A model generated the notes under the pieces. That model saw only the letters and a list, made by a program, of their open reading frames with translations. It had not been told where the DNA came from and ran no database searches. The translations under genes were made by a program, and so were the position numbers. This document shows positions 16,549-25,191 of a stretch of DNA of 64,000 bases, in pieces; the stretch's first letter is position 1, and every line of letters starts with the position of its first letter. Origin of the DNA: UBA5314 sp035560815 (lineage in GTDB: Bacteria > Bacillota > Syntrophomonadia > Syntrophomonadales > Syntrophomonadaceae); contig DATMYR010000045.1 of assembly GCA_035560815.1 (NCBI GenBank), positions 144,990 to 208,989 of the forward strand. The letters are read 5' to 3'.

Positions 16549-17340
16549 TCAGTCAATCATCCTCCTGGTCAAACCCTTTACCGCCAGCCAGCCAGTCAAA
16601 ACAATGAAGACCAGGCAGTATAGAAGATCCCACAGCAGATACGTTCCCAACTGGTTGGGTACGCAGAAAGCGCGGGCCATGCGCACCACATGGGTCAGAG
16701 GAATGATTTCGGCCACATACTGCATGCTCTTGGGCAGGTTTTCCAGGGGAAATACTGCTCCGGAAAAGAAAAACATGGGTGATAATAAACCGGTGAAGTA
16801 GAAGTTGAAATGGTTGATGTTGCGAACCATACTGGTGATCCACATAGATAGAGTTCCGAACATAACCCCGCAGACAAAGCCCACCAGAGCAGCCGCAATG
16901 CTCAGGGGATAATGAATAATACCCGCCACCCAGGTGACCAAGAGAACCGCCAGGGAAAAGATAAAGCCTTTGGTTCCAGCAAAGATAATTTCCCCGCCGA
17001 TCAGATCAATCGGTGATAGGGGCGCACCCAGCATGCCATCATAGACTTTGTCATACTCAAGGCGCACAAAAGTACCGTAGGTGCACTCAAAAGCGGCGGT
17101 ATACATAGAACTGGTCACAATGATGCCGCTGGCTAAAAATAAAATATAACTCATGGATCCCATGGTCTGGATGTAGGAGCCAAAGCCGATACCCAATCCA
17201 ACCAGCATGATCAGGGGCTCCAGGAGAGGCGGAAAGGCATTGCTCCAGAAATTCGAATCATAAACCCTTTCATGCCGGTACCAGACACTGAATATTCTTC
17301 TCCACGGGGATGGTGGTTGATGTTGCCTATTGTAGCTCAT
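16549..17340 (-). CDS. ABC-2 type exporter permease
   Basis: The protein is 263 aa with six predicted membrane helices and the ABC-2 pattern, including LLSPMFFFSGAVFPLENLP and the IPLTHVVRMAR segment near the C-terminus, as in NodJ/DrrB-type permeases. Its start overlaps the end of the upstream ATPase gene by 14 bases, so the two are translationally coupled and form one exporter. The substrate is unknown; relatives export drugs, polysaccharide or lipid-linked molecules. Confidence 0.85.
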   Translation of the reverse strand: MSYNRQHQPPSPWRRIFSVWYRHERVYDSNFWSNAFPPLLEPLIMLVGLGIGFGSYIQTMGSMSYILFLASGIIVTSSMYTAAFECTYGTFVRLEYDKVYDGMLGAPLSPIDLIGGEIIFAGTKGFIFSLAVLLVTWVAGIIHYPLSIAAALVGFVCGVMFGTLSMWITSMVRNINHFNFYFTGLLSPMFFFSGAVFPLENLPKSMQYVAEIIPLTHVVRMARAFCVPNQLGTYLLWDLLYCLVFIVLTGWLAVKGLTRRMID

Positions 17341-18262
17341 TCAAGGTCCTCCCGGTAACATTGAGAAATAGGTCCTCCAAATTCGCCTGACGGATGTGAT
17401 AACCGTCGACTTTCAAGGTCTCTCCCAGGCGGGTCAACTCTTCCTGGTCATTGCCGTAAACTAAAAGAGCATCCGCGAAAATTTCGAACCGAATTCCGGG
17501 CGTAATGCTGCTTTGCAGGGAGTCCAGGCGCTCCTGCTCCAGACCGTAAATCTCCATTACATAAACCTCAAGATGATCTGACAACAGGCTCCGGGGATCA
17601 CCTTCCAAGAGCTTCTTACCTTTGTCCATAATAATGATGCGGTCGCAGATTTGAAAAGCTTCTTCCATATAATGAGTGGTTAACAAAATCGTCACACCCA
17701 TATCCTTGAGTTCCCGGAGCTTATTCCAGATAAGGTGCCGGACCTGGGGATCCAGTCCGGTGGTGGGTTCATCCAGGATCAAGAGCCGGGGTTGATTCAT
17801 CAAGGCCCGCGCAATGGTCAGCCTTCGCTGCATGCCACCGGAGAGCTCCTTGATCTTGACCCGGGCTTTATCTTGAAGCTCCATGAACTCCAGCAACTCT
17901 GCAATCCGGTTTTTGGCTTCCCGGGGATGGAGTCCGTAGAATTTAGAATATATGTAGAGATTGTCGCTGACATTTAATTCGCTGTCCAGATTGTCTTCCT
18001 GAGGCACAATTCCGGAAAGAGCCTTGATCATTAAGGCCTGTTTCCCCGGATGGCAGCCGAAAACACTGATCAACGTATCTTTGCACAAATCGGGTTTTGC
18101 TTTTCCGTAGATAATTTTCATGGTAGTGGTTTTGCCTGCACCGTTGGGCCCCAGGAATCCGAAACATTCGCCTGCCTCAACAGTAAAATCCAGTTGATCA
18201 ACCGCAGTCAAAGGACCGTAGGATTTGTTTAACTTGCGCACTTGAATGGCTGTCTCTTTCAT
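17327..18262 (-). CDS. ABC transporter ATPase (DrrA/NodI-like)
   Basis: The protein is 311 aa. Walker A is GPNGAGKTTTMK, the signature is LSGGMQRRLTIARALM, Walker B is LLILDEPTTGLD, and the H-loop is LLTTHYMEEA. A C-terminal extension of about 85 residues after the nucleotide-binding domain is typical of DrrA/CcmA-type ATPases. It drives the permease encoded immediately downstream. The 600 bases upstream contain no gene, so its promoter should lie there. Confidence 0.88.
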   Translation of the reverse strand: MKETAIQVRKLNKSYGPLTAVDQLDFTVEAGECFGFLGPNGAGKTTTMKIIYGKAKPDLCKDTLISVFGCHPGKQALMIKALSGIVPQEDNLDSELNVSDNLYIYSKFYGLHPREAKNRIAELLEFMELQDKARVKIKELSGGMQRRLTIARALMNQPRLLILDEPTTGLDPQVRHLIWNKLRELKDMGVTILLTTHYMEEAFQICDRIIIMDKGKKLLEGDPRSLLSDHLEVYVMEIYGLEQERLDSLQSSITPGIRFEIFADALLVYGNDQEELTRLGETLKVDGYHIRQANLEDLFLNVTGRTLNELQ

Positions 18263-18862
18263 GCCTGCCTCCCCTTCTTGCAGTCCTAGGCCTGGTTTCG
18301 AGGTTGGTAGTCTGCCCTATCTATTTTGATCCATTATTACCTCTTCATACCATACCAGATTATAAAAGACAGGAAAACCTTTACAGGAACACATCCCCTT
18401 AAATGTATTTATTCGGTATTGCATCATCCCTCTGCCCTTCATTTTTTTCATGAGAAAATGAAAGCTTTCACAATTGTCAGAAAATTCCGAAAATATATTG
18501 ACATTGGGTACAAGCAAGTCTACACTGAAGCTACCAGGAAGATGAATCGATTGAGATTCAAAATCCTGAGTCACCGGGAAGAACGGACCAAGTTCTTCAA
18601 ACAAATGAAAGGGCCTCGGGATAGGATGGTAGAAAGGCAAGCAATGCCTCATCACCCGGTTGGTTTCCCCGGTAAGGCGGGAGAGGAACAAGGAACGATT
18701 GGACCAGGTGAAAAAAACAGGGGAGGTACTGCATGAACAGTACGATGTCTCCAAAGTAAGAGGGCCGGCGCTGAAAGGTGCAGGTCCTCTTACATTTTGG
18801 TGAGGCCTCCACCCCTTTTTCCTCTTCAAACAGTTATCCGGAGACGGTACGTATATTCTCTG
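18263..18862. other. 600-base gene-free region upstream of the ABC exporter
   Basis: A 136-codon plus-strand frame (18326-18736) has no ribosome binding site at any of its ATG codons, a lysine/arginine-rich non-family sequence and no neighbours, so I do not call it. The one clear structure is the long hairpin at 18756-18793. I see nothing else. Confidence 0.4.
18756..18793 (-). terminator. Long hairpin, probable terminator of the histidine kinase gene
   Basis: GTAAGAGG (18756-18763) pairs with CCTCTTAC (18786-18793), and the inner bases continue the stem with G-U pairs and one mismatch. It lies 70 bases beyond the minus-strand kinase stop. The T-run is weak on either strand, so termination is inferred from position. 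Confidence 0.5.
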
Positions 18863-20278
18863 TCAATGGGAGAGGTGGGTTGATTTCATATCATTGCGGC
18901 GTTTTTCTTTGACTACCGGCAAAGTGATAGCCACTGCACCCCCACCCTGGGTCTCATTATAGAGCCTTATCTCTCCCCCGTGTTCGGCAACAATTTTCTG
19001 CACTATGGTAAGACCGAGCCCCGAACCTTCTTTGGCTCCTGAGAAAAAATAATCAAAAGCATGCTCCAAATCTTCTGGTGAAAAACCCGGGCCGTCATCC
19101 AGGACCTTGATCAAGACCCGGGTCTGCTCTTCAAGGAGGGAAGCCTGCACACTGACCCGTTTATGGGCATGGCGGATGGCGTTGGACAATAAATTGACAA
19201 AAAGACTGTGCAGTTGGTCCCAATCCCCGACCACCCAGCAGTTGGGCTCCACTTCCGATCCAACCTGCACTCCTTTTTCCAGGGCATAGCCACCTGCAGT
19301 CTCTACAGCATCTTGTACGATGTAGCATAGGTCGTGGGGTAAGAAGTAAGTGTTATGGGGCTCTTCCAGGATGGTGATATCGATCATATTATCTATGACA
19401 TTTCGCAAACGCAGACTTTCTTTATGAATGATCTCGATGGCGTTGTCCAGCGCTGCACCGGTAAAGACCCCATCCCGAATTCCTTCCGCATACCCGTTGA
19501 TGCTCATCAGGGGGGTTTTCATTTCGTGGGAAGCGTTCTGGAAAAAGCGGCGCCGACCCTCATCATAATCCTTTAATCGGTCGGCCATTTGATTAAATGC
19601 TTCAGCCAGTTTGGCCAGCTCATCACCTGATTTAACCTCCAGGCGAACATCAAACTGTCGATTGCCCAGGGCCTGGGTGTATTTTTCCAGGGCTCTCAGC
19701 GGTCTTACCAGATAACGGATTAAAAAGAAGGCAATGATAAGGGCTATGGTCAGGGCAGCAAACAAGCTGCCGAAAATCATAAAAAGTGTCTCTCGATACG
19801 TTTCCTTTAGGGTATTAATTGAAACAAGGGTTAATACTGTGCTCCCCAGACCTGTTGGAGCTTCTGCAGACAAATAGCGTCCATTATTAAAAATATTGAC
19901 ATCATTTTTATCAAAAACCTTCGCTTCCCGCAAAGGTTCGGACAATTGGTCGACTGGCTGGCCGACATCGAACTGTCCCCCGGGGCGACTACTGACGGTG
20001 ATCACATCCCGATAGTCGATCAGCATATAATCACTCTCGACGGAGCGCCCCAGTAATAAAAGGTTTAAAGGCAGATCGTGCCCGGGTGAAACTTGAGACC
20101 CTGATCCGATAGCACGTGCGATTTCCCTGGCCTGTTCTTCCAGACCGACTTGGGCACGTTTTTCCATAACACCAACCAGTAATGGATAGTAGGCTAAGGC
20201 GGTTACTAGAAAAGCGACCCCCACTACTGATAAGTAACTTATTAATATTTTAGTAGATATGCTTTTCCACTTGTGCAT
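18863..20278 (-). CDS. Sensor histidine kinase (HAMP, HisKA, HATPase)
   Basis: The protein is 471 aa. A helix at about 10-38 and another at about 166-188 flank an extracytoplasmic sensor region of about 125 residues. A HAMP domain starts at YLVRPLRALEKYTQ. The phosphoacceptor is H251 in NASHEMKTPL, followed by an N-box NLLSNAIRHA, DDGPGFSPEDL and GSGLGLTIVQKI. It phosphorylates the regulator whose gene overlaps its start by 29 bases. The sensor region shows no recognised domain, so the signal is unknown. Confidence 0.9.
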   Translation of the reverse strand: MHKWKSISTKILISYLSVVGVAFLVTALAYYPLLVGVMEKRAQVGLEEQAREIARAIGSGSQVSPGHDLPLNLLLLGRSVESDYMLIDYRDVITVSSRPGGQFDVGQPVDQLSEPLREAKVFDKNDVNIFNNGRYLSAEAPTGLGSTVLTLVSINTLKETYRETLFMIFGSLFAALTIALIIAFFLIRYLVRPLRALEKYTQALGNRQFDVRLEVKSGDELAKLAEAFNQMADRLKDYDEGRRRFFQNASHEMKTPLMSINGYAEGIRDGVFTGAALDNAIEIIHKESLRLRNVIDNMIDITILEEPHNTYFLPHDLCYIVQDAVETAGGYALEKGVQVGSEVEPNCWVVGDWDQLHSLFVNLLSNAIRHAHKRVSVQASLLEEQTRVLIKVLDDGPGFSPEDLEHAFDYFFSGAKEGSGLGLTIVQKIVAEHGGEIRLYNETQGGGAVAITLPVVKEKRRNDMKSTHLSH

Positions 20279-20945
20279 TTAAACGATACCCGTATCCCCA
20301 GATCGTGTGAATGTTCACTTCCGATCCGTGCTCCTTTAGCTTTCTGCGCAATCGTTTGATTGAATCGTCGACCGCGCGCTCGCTTCCTTCGTAGTCATAT
20401 CCCCATACCCGGTCCAGCAGCTCCTGGCGGTTGAATGTTCTCTGGGGGTGCTGCACCAGTAAGGCTAAGAGCTCGTATTCTCTGTTGGTAATGGTAAATT
20501 CGCGTTTGCCAATCAGGACCAAACGGTCACCAGGGATCAATTTAAGATTGCCCGCCTGAAGATAGCATTGCGGATCGGGCGGAGCCAGCGTGCGGCGAAA
20601 GACTGAGCGCACCCGGGCAACCAATTCACCTGGACTAAAAGGTTTGGGCAGGTAGTCGTCTCCTCCGATTTCAAGCCCGGCGATCCGGTCCAGCGCCTTT
20701 CTGCGCGCAGAGATAAAAATCACCGGAACCCCGCTGTGCTGCCTGATTCCCCGGCAGAATTCCAGTCCGTCTTGGCCGGGCAGCATAATGTCCAGGATAA
20801 ACATATCCGGGTAGCCTGATTCCAAACGCTGGGATAGCTGCTCAACACTGCTGAAAGACTCCACGACAAAACCCTCATTTTGCAGATAGTGCGAAATCAA
20901 CAGCCGGATATTCTCTTCATCATCAACCACGAATATACTGCTCAA
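20250..20945 (-). CDS. OmpR/PhoB-family response regulator
   Basis: The protein is 231 aa from a TTG at 20945, supported by AAGGAG eight bases upstream and by the family-typical N-terminus IFVVDDEENIR. The phosphoacceptor is D52 in FILDIMLPGQDG, with FISARRK and YLPKPFSPGEL completing the receiver. A winged-helix DNA-binding domain follows with LLALLVQHPQRTFNRQELLDRVWGYDYEGSERAVDDSIKRLRRKL. It pairs with the overlapping kinase gene. A perfect inverted repeat 37 bases upstream may be an autoregulatory site. Confidence 0.92.
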   Translation of the reverse strand: MSSIFVVDDEENIRLLISHYLQNEGFVVESFSSVEQLSQRLESGYPDMFILDIMLPGQDGLEFCRGIRQHSGVPVIFISARRKALDRIAGLEIGGDDYLPKPFSPGELVARVRSVFRRTLAPPDPQCYLQAGNLKLIPGDRLVLIGKREFTITNREYELLALLVQHPQRTFNRQELLDRVWGYDYEGSERAVDDSIKRLRRKLKEHGSEVNIHTIWGYGYRLNAQVEKHIY

Positions 20946-20981
20946 AAATAATGCTCCTTGCTCAACACGATGACTTACAAC

Positions 20982-21005
20982 CCACATTATAAAACAATAA
21001 TGTGG
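20982..21005. promoter_or_regulatory. Perfect 9-bp inverted repeat upstream of the response regulator
   Basis: CCACATTAT and ATAATGTGG flank a six-base spacer AAAACA. It is centred about 48 bases before the regulator start. It could be an operator or a 5' leader hairpin. A partial copy, GCCACATT, lies at about 21058. Confidence 0.5.
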
Positions 21006-21227
21006 CAAAAAATATGCTTATAGATTGCCGATAAAAAATATTGGGCACCCTAATTCTGCCACATTTACAGTTTATCATTAGGGCATGGTAGGATAATAAA
21101 TGAAAAGATTCGTCAACCCGGGTGGATAACCCGGATTGCTGGCATCCACCCATTTCATAGCAATGCTCACGGGGAAGTGAATATTTAGTGGACATTTAGC
21201 AGAATATTTTTTCAACGATCATCAGCC

Positions 21228-21357
21228 ACAGCATGCGCTGAATCTCTCTCGGCACAGAGAGCGGGGGAACCAAGAGTGGGGTGAATCCGCAAGCGGTAGG
21301 GAATCCCTTATCCCGAACCCGTCAGCTAACCTCGCAAGCGCTAAAAAGGGAATCCGA
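21228..21357 (+). promoter_or_regulatory. c-di-AMP riboswitch (ydaO/yuaA class)
   Basis: The conserved core of the ydaO aptamer is readable in order: GCTGAATC at about 21236-21243, GCGGGGGAACCA at 21261-21272, TGGGGTGAATCC at 21277-21288, then CCCGTCAGCTAACCTCGC at 21318-21335 with AAGC following, and the closing GGGAATC at 21348-21354. This class binds cyclic di-AMP and usually turns genes off when ligand is high. An intrinsic terminator follows at 21375-21409, in front of the radical SAM gene. The limits given are approximate. Confidence 0.92.
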
Positions 21358-21374
21358 GGTTAATACTTTGCCTG

Positions 21375-21409
21375 ATAACCACGGGGTCTTCCTTTGGTTA
21401 TTTTTGTTT
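21375..21409 (+). terminator. Riboswitch expression-platform terminator
   Basis: ATAACCA (21375-21381) pairs with TGGTTAT (21395-21401) and runs into TTTT-G-TTT. Upstream, CGAGGTTA (about 21355-21362) can pair either with TAACCTCG inside the aptamer or with TAACC of this terminator. That gives a plausible switching segment; the direction of the switch is not certain from sequence. Confidence 0.75.
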
Positions 21410-21468
21410 AAGTTCTCGGCCCTTTTCGATTATGACCATTCCTGAAGGATTTTGTGAGGAGTGATAGC

Positions 21469-22629
21469 ATGAGAGAAAACGGCAATCTCCATAGTTTATA
21501 TCAATCTATACTTGGCTTTAATGACCTGAAAAAACATGCCCTGTCTTTTTTAAGATCCATTAAAGCCTTTCCCTATGACAGCTTGGTCCAGGAAGAGGTG
21601 GCCACCAGAAAACGGCAGATTGCAGATGTCATGGGCGGCACTGACCAACAATGGGCTGATTGGAAATGGCAGTATAAAAACAGGATAAAAGACAGTGCTG
21701 CATTGGCTCGGATTCTCGGATTAAGCCAATTAGAAAAGAAGCGCATTGAAAGAGTCAGCCGGGTTTATCGCTGGGCGGTATCTCCCTATTATCTAAGCCT
21801 GGTCGGCCCTGATTATATGAACAGCCCGATTTATCGTCAGGCTGTTCCGGATACCAGGGAATTGATTCCGGTGAGCAGCCCGGCACCTATAAATGAAGCT
21901 CATGACGCTCCGACTCCCTGCCTGACCCGAAAACATTCAGGCCGTATGACCATCAATGTAACCAACCAGTGCGCCATGTATTGCCGGCATTGTTTGAGAA
22001 AGCCCACTATGAGCCAGGATGAGCGGCACGCCTGCCTGGAAGATATTGAGTCAACCCTGGACTATGCAGCCATAAATTCGGAAATTCGTGAAGTTATCAT
22101 TTCCGGCGGTGATCCCTTCCTGCTGGGCAATAGTACATTGGACTTTATTTTACTGGAACTGGACAAAATACCACACATTGAAAAAATCCAGATCAAAACC
22201 CGGACGCCGGCAACCCTGCCACAGAGAATAACACCTGAACTCTGCGGCATCCTGGGCAAATATCCATCGATCAATATCAGCACCCAGTTCAACCACCCCC
22301 TGGAGATCACGCCCGAAGCCCAATCAGCCTGCGCGCGCTTGATAGAGGCTGGAATAGTTGTAGGCAGCCGGTCGGTTTTGCTGCCCGGAATCAACGATCA
22401 GCCCAACATTATGAGAAAATTAGACCAGGAGCTGTTAAAAATCAAGGTGCATCCCCAACATATATCGCATACCCAGGATGTTGAGGAAATCGGGGCTGTT
22501 CAGACTGACTCGAACGACGGAATAAATAAGATTAGATCCCTACATGGATATACATCGGATTCAGCTATTGCGCCCCACCGAGGTCGCAGCAAAATTCTGA
22601 CGCCCAGACGCCTGCCGCAATCTCAATAG
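21469..22629 (+). CDS. Lysine 2,3-aminomutase-like radical SAM protein
   Basis: The protein is 386 aa from the ATG at 21469, seven bases after GAGGAG. The radical SAM cluster motif is CAMYCRHC (C168, C172, C175), and the domain continues with EVIISGGDPFLL, KIQIKTRTPATLPQRIT and ISTQFNHPLEIT, the pattern of KamA/AblA. Lysine 2,3-aminomutase makes beta-lysine, precursor of the osmolyte N-acetyl-beta-lysine. However, the C-terminus lacks the PGGGGK PLP-lysine loop; instead it reads RGRSKI with K375, and the protein ends about 30 residues early. The aminomutase may be altered or inactive. No beta-lysine acetyltransferase gene is next to it. Control by c-di-AMP fits an osmotic role. Confidence 0.8.
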   Translation: MRENGNLHSLYQSILGFNDLKKHALSFLRSIKAFPYDSLVQEEVATRKRQIADVMGGTDQQWADWKWQYKNRIKDSAALARILGLSQLEKKRIERVSRVYRWAVSPYYLSLVGPDYMNSPIYRQAVPDTRELIPVSSPAPINEAHDAPTPCLTRKHSGRMTINVTNQCAMYCRHCLRKPTMSQDERHACLEDIESTLDYAAINSEIREVIISGGDPFLLGNSTLDFILLELDKIPHIEKIQIKTRTPATLPQRITPELCGILGKYPSINISTQFNHPLEITPEAQSACARLIEAGIVVGSRSVLLPGINDQPNIMRKLDQELLKIKVHPQHISHTQDVEEIGAVQTDSNDGINKIRSLHGYTSDSAIAPHRGRSKILTPRRLPQSQ

Positions 22630-22977
22630 CTTGCATAAATATTGAGGCGCCCGAGCGGCCAAAAACCCCATCGTGGGCCAGCTCATGGTTTTTTCGTCGC
22701 ACTTCCCTTTGATGCCAGATAGTGAATTCTCAGCCAGGCATTCTCTTGTTTAAAGCTATTATTGATTTCGACCTTAGTTCCAATAAGTAAAAGAGTATAA
22801 TCTTATGATGTTTAAAGGCCACGTTTCGATAAACGAAACATGGCCTTCTTTGATCATCTCGTGTCAAAGGGACGGCAGACCGTGTGAAAAGTCCAACTAG
22901 ACGGAGAGATATAGAGTAAAAATACAGTTCACCTTGTTATGCAGAGAATGGGCCTTATTTTACATCATTTTGGAAGG
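22630..22977. other. Gene-free region between the aminomutase-like gene and the small lipoprotein
   Basis: It contains a weak hairpin ending in TTTTTT at about 22663-22695 and the strong terminator at 22815-22851. The rest is AT-rich with no supported gene. Confidence 0.5.
22815..22851. terminator. Strong intrinsic terminator
   Basis: AAGGCCA-C-GTTTCG pairs with CGAAAC-A-TGGCCTT around an ATAAA loop with a single mismatch. CTTTG follows on the plus strand and AAACATC on the minus strand. It lies between two convergent genes and may serve both. Confidence 0.7.
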
Positions 22978-23391
22978 CTATGAATCAGGTCCAGGATCAT
23001 TATCCGCCTCAATCGTGTGGGATGATGTATTATCGTTATTATCTGTCCAACTAATATTTATTTTAGTGTGGGTGTGTGGAGATTTTGGATCAAAACCAAT
23101 TAGTTTTTCCAAAGGGATTGTGTTTTGAAGATACAATACATCCATTTCTTCTATACTGCCAAAATTATATTCTCGACAACTAACAACGGTACCATTGATA
23201 TCAACCGTTAAAAGACATTTTACATTGTTGCAGATTGGCTTATCTTGATATCTCAATTCATAATTCATAACCAGGTTTTCGCCGTTGAATGTTTCAACGC
23301 CATGTGAGGACCACGCCGGAATATCATGGCTACATCCCCCAACAAATATTAATAACGATAAAATGACCGCTTTTAATGTGAAAATTTTCAT
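22978..23391 (-). CDS. Small secreted lipoprotein, unknown
   Basis: The protein is 137 aa. A short lysine N-terminus, a hydrophobic stretch and the lipobox FVGGC at about residue 20 mark a lipoprotein; GGAGTGA precedes the ATG. The mature part has two cysteines in CNNVKC and a beta-rich acidic tail. I recognise no family. The gene is visibly more AT-rich than its neighbours, which may indicate recent acquisition. Confidence 0.6.
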   Translation of the reverse strand: MKIFTLKAVILSLLIFVGGCSHDIPAWSSHGVETFNGENLVMNYELRYQDKPICNNVKCLLTVDINGTVVSCREYNFGSIEEMDVLYLQNTIPLEKLIGFDPKSPHTHTKINISWTDNNDNTSSHTIEADNDPGPDS

Positions 23392-23660
23392 TTATAGTCA
23401 CTCCAATTTTTCAATCATTTTTACTGCTATTTTAGCTTTACGAACCACTCCCACAATAATTATACAAGCCATATGTTAATTTTGGAAATTTTCTTATTTT
23501 AACCAAATTAATACACTTTTAACAGGAATACATATTCACTTTTGTTGTTCGCGACGACGATTATATACTTAAACCACGGCAAACGAAGCTTTATTAGCAG
23601 ATTATAGTAAAATGGATAAAGAACCACCCGGATTCACATCGCGATAAAGGAGGAAAGGAT

Positions 23661-24200
23661 ATGGAGAATATTTTGGTTATCAAAGATCGAGACACCATTC
23701 TGCAAATATCCTACGAAGATATGATTAAATACCACGGTCGCTTTCATATCGGTGGTGTAGCCCTAGCTTTTAAGGCTTTGCAACTGGGATTTGCCCGATT
23801 GCTGCCACCCGGGCAAGTCCCTTCTCGGAGCAAAATTGCATTTGCTTCCGGCATGGGGCCGACAGCTACCGGGGTCTTGGACGGGGTGGAGATGGTGACC
23901 CGAGCTGGTTCTAAAGGCCGAATGACCTCTGATACGGTTCTGGGTAAAAACGTGACCGCTCCCGAAACCCCTAATGCCGGCAAATTCTACTTCGAATTGA
24001 CCTATGATGGAGTAAAACTGGGATTAGCGCTTAAGGAGGGGTTAGTTCCTGAAGAATTCATAAGTTTGTCCCGCCAGGCCATGGCTCGCACACTGGACAA
24101 TGATGGAGCCAGGCGCTTGCAGGAAGTCAAAGAAGAACTGGCTGCCACCCTCATGTCCAATAAGGCCGAGGATCTGTTCAATTGCATTGAATTGGGCTAG
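23661..24200 (+). CDS. Conserved protein with weak FmdE-like pattern
   Basis: The protein is 179 aa with AAAGGAGG before the ATG. The pattern YHGRFHIGGVALAFKALQLGF, then a glycine-rich segment, LDGVEMVTRAGSKGR and LGLALKEGLVPEEF, resembles the order HGHxCPG...DAIQxxTGxTxGKG of the FmdE domain associated with formylmethanofuran dehydrogenase and molybdenum metabolism. The metal-binding cysteines of FmdE are absent; there is one cysteine, near the C-terminus. A role linked to the adjacent fatty-acid genes is possible but unproven. Confidence 0.5.
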   Translation: MENILVIKDRDTILQISYEDMIKYHGRFHIGGVALAFKALQLGFARLLPPGQVPSRSKIAFASGMGPTATGVLDGVEMVTRAGSKGRMTSDTVLGKNVTAPETPNAGKFYFELTYDGVKLGLALKEGLVPEEFISLSRQAMARTLDNDGARRLQEVKEELAATLMSNKAEDLFNCIELG

Positions 24201-24285
24201 GCATGATCAATCCTGGCAAGCCCAAGTCCTCCCCTGTGGTCTACCAGCTCAGGAGACGAAGGCATAACGAAAGACAGCCAATAAA

Positions 24286-24316
24286 GGAGCGCTCCTTACG
24301 AATTAGGGAGCGCTCC
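24286..24316. repeat. Two copies of palindrome GGAGCGCTCC
   Basis: GGAGCGCTCC occurs at 24286-24295 and 24307-24316. Each is self-complementary, and together they can form one hairpin with an 11-base loop. They sit between the convergent FmdE-like and crotonase genes, where they may stop transcription or stabilise transcripts; no T-run is present. Confidence 0.6.
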
Positions 24317-24368
24317 AACACGTTCAGACGCAAGCTATGCCTGAGAAGGGTTTAGAGGTACAAACCTA

Positions 24369-25148
24369 TCATTTACCAAGAAATATGGGTTTTCGCTTCT
24401 CTATAAAGGCCTTCATGCCTTCCTTTTGGTCAATGGTTGCGAACAACAAGGTGAATTTATCCAGTTCCTGTGCCAAACCGCTGCCAAGATCTATATCCAA
24501 CCCCGAATGCATTGATTTTTTTAAGTAGCTCAAGGCCAGGGGAGCCCTGGAAGCCAATTTTCCCGCCAACTTCAGCGCTTCTTCCATAACTCGCTCCGTA
24601 GGAACCACCTTATTTACCAGTCCTATATCCTGGGCAGTGGAAGCTCCAATAATATCCCCGGTAAACATCAGTTCCTTGGCTCGGGCCAGGCCGATAAGTC
24701 GGGGAATCCTCTGGCTGCCGCCTGCAGCCGGGAAAATTCCCAGGGTGATCTCTGGGAAACCGAACTGGGCTTTTTCTCCGGCTATACGGAAATCGCACGT
24801 GGCCATCAATTCAGCTCCCCCACCCAATGCATGCCCACAAACGGCAGCTATGGTAGGCTTGGGAAGCCCTGCAATCCGATTAAAGACCATGTGAATGGGG
24901 GCTACGTAGTCCCGGGCCGCCAAGGGATCACAATCCATCATAGCTTTGATGTCACCACCAGCCGCAAACACCTTTTCTCCACCCGTTATGATTAAAACTC
25001 GGACTTCCAGGTCTTCCGCAATCTGTTCAACTGCCCATCCCATTTCTTCGATCATCTGTTCATTGAGAGCATTCATGGCCTCGGGGCGATTTAGAGTCAG
25101 TACGGCTGTCTTGTTTTCCCTGGTCAGGGTGATGGTTTTGAAATCCAT
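24369..25148 (-). CDS. crt: Enoyl-CoA hydratase / crotonase
   Basis: The protein is 259 aa, the family length. It hydrates crotonyl-CoA to 3-hydroxybutyryl-CoA in beta-oxidation (the reverse in butyrate synthesis). Both catalytic glutamates are visible, in GHALGGGAELMAT and FGFPEITLGIFPAAGG, and the oxyanion-hole region AAGGDIKAM is present. GGGAGG precedes the start. It is the last gene of the minus-strand fatty-acid cluster, 43 bases after the thiolase gene. Confidence 0.92.
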   Translation of the reverse strand: MDFKTITLTRENKTAVLTLNRPEAMNALNEQMIEEMGWAVEQIAEDLEVRVLIITGGEKVFAAGGDIKAMMDCDPLAARDYVAPIHMVFNRIAGLPKPTIAAVCGHALGGGAELMATCDFRIAGEKAQFGFPEITLGIFPAAGGSQRIPRLIGLARAKELMFTGDIIGASTAQDIGLVNKVVPTERVMEEALKLAGKLASRAPLALSYLKKSMHSGLDIDLGSGLAQELDKFTLLFATIDQKEGMKAFIEKRKPIFLGK

Positions 25149-25191
25149 ATGATTTACCTCCCACTGCGCTATTCACATGTTGACTGCTTGA

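Noticed and set aside
18326..18736. 136-codon plus-strand frame, possibly a transposase remnant
   Set aside because: None of its ATG codons has a ribosome binding site, the sequence shows no catalytic motif and no inverted repeats flank it.
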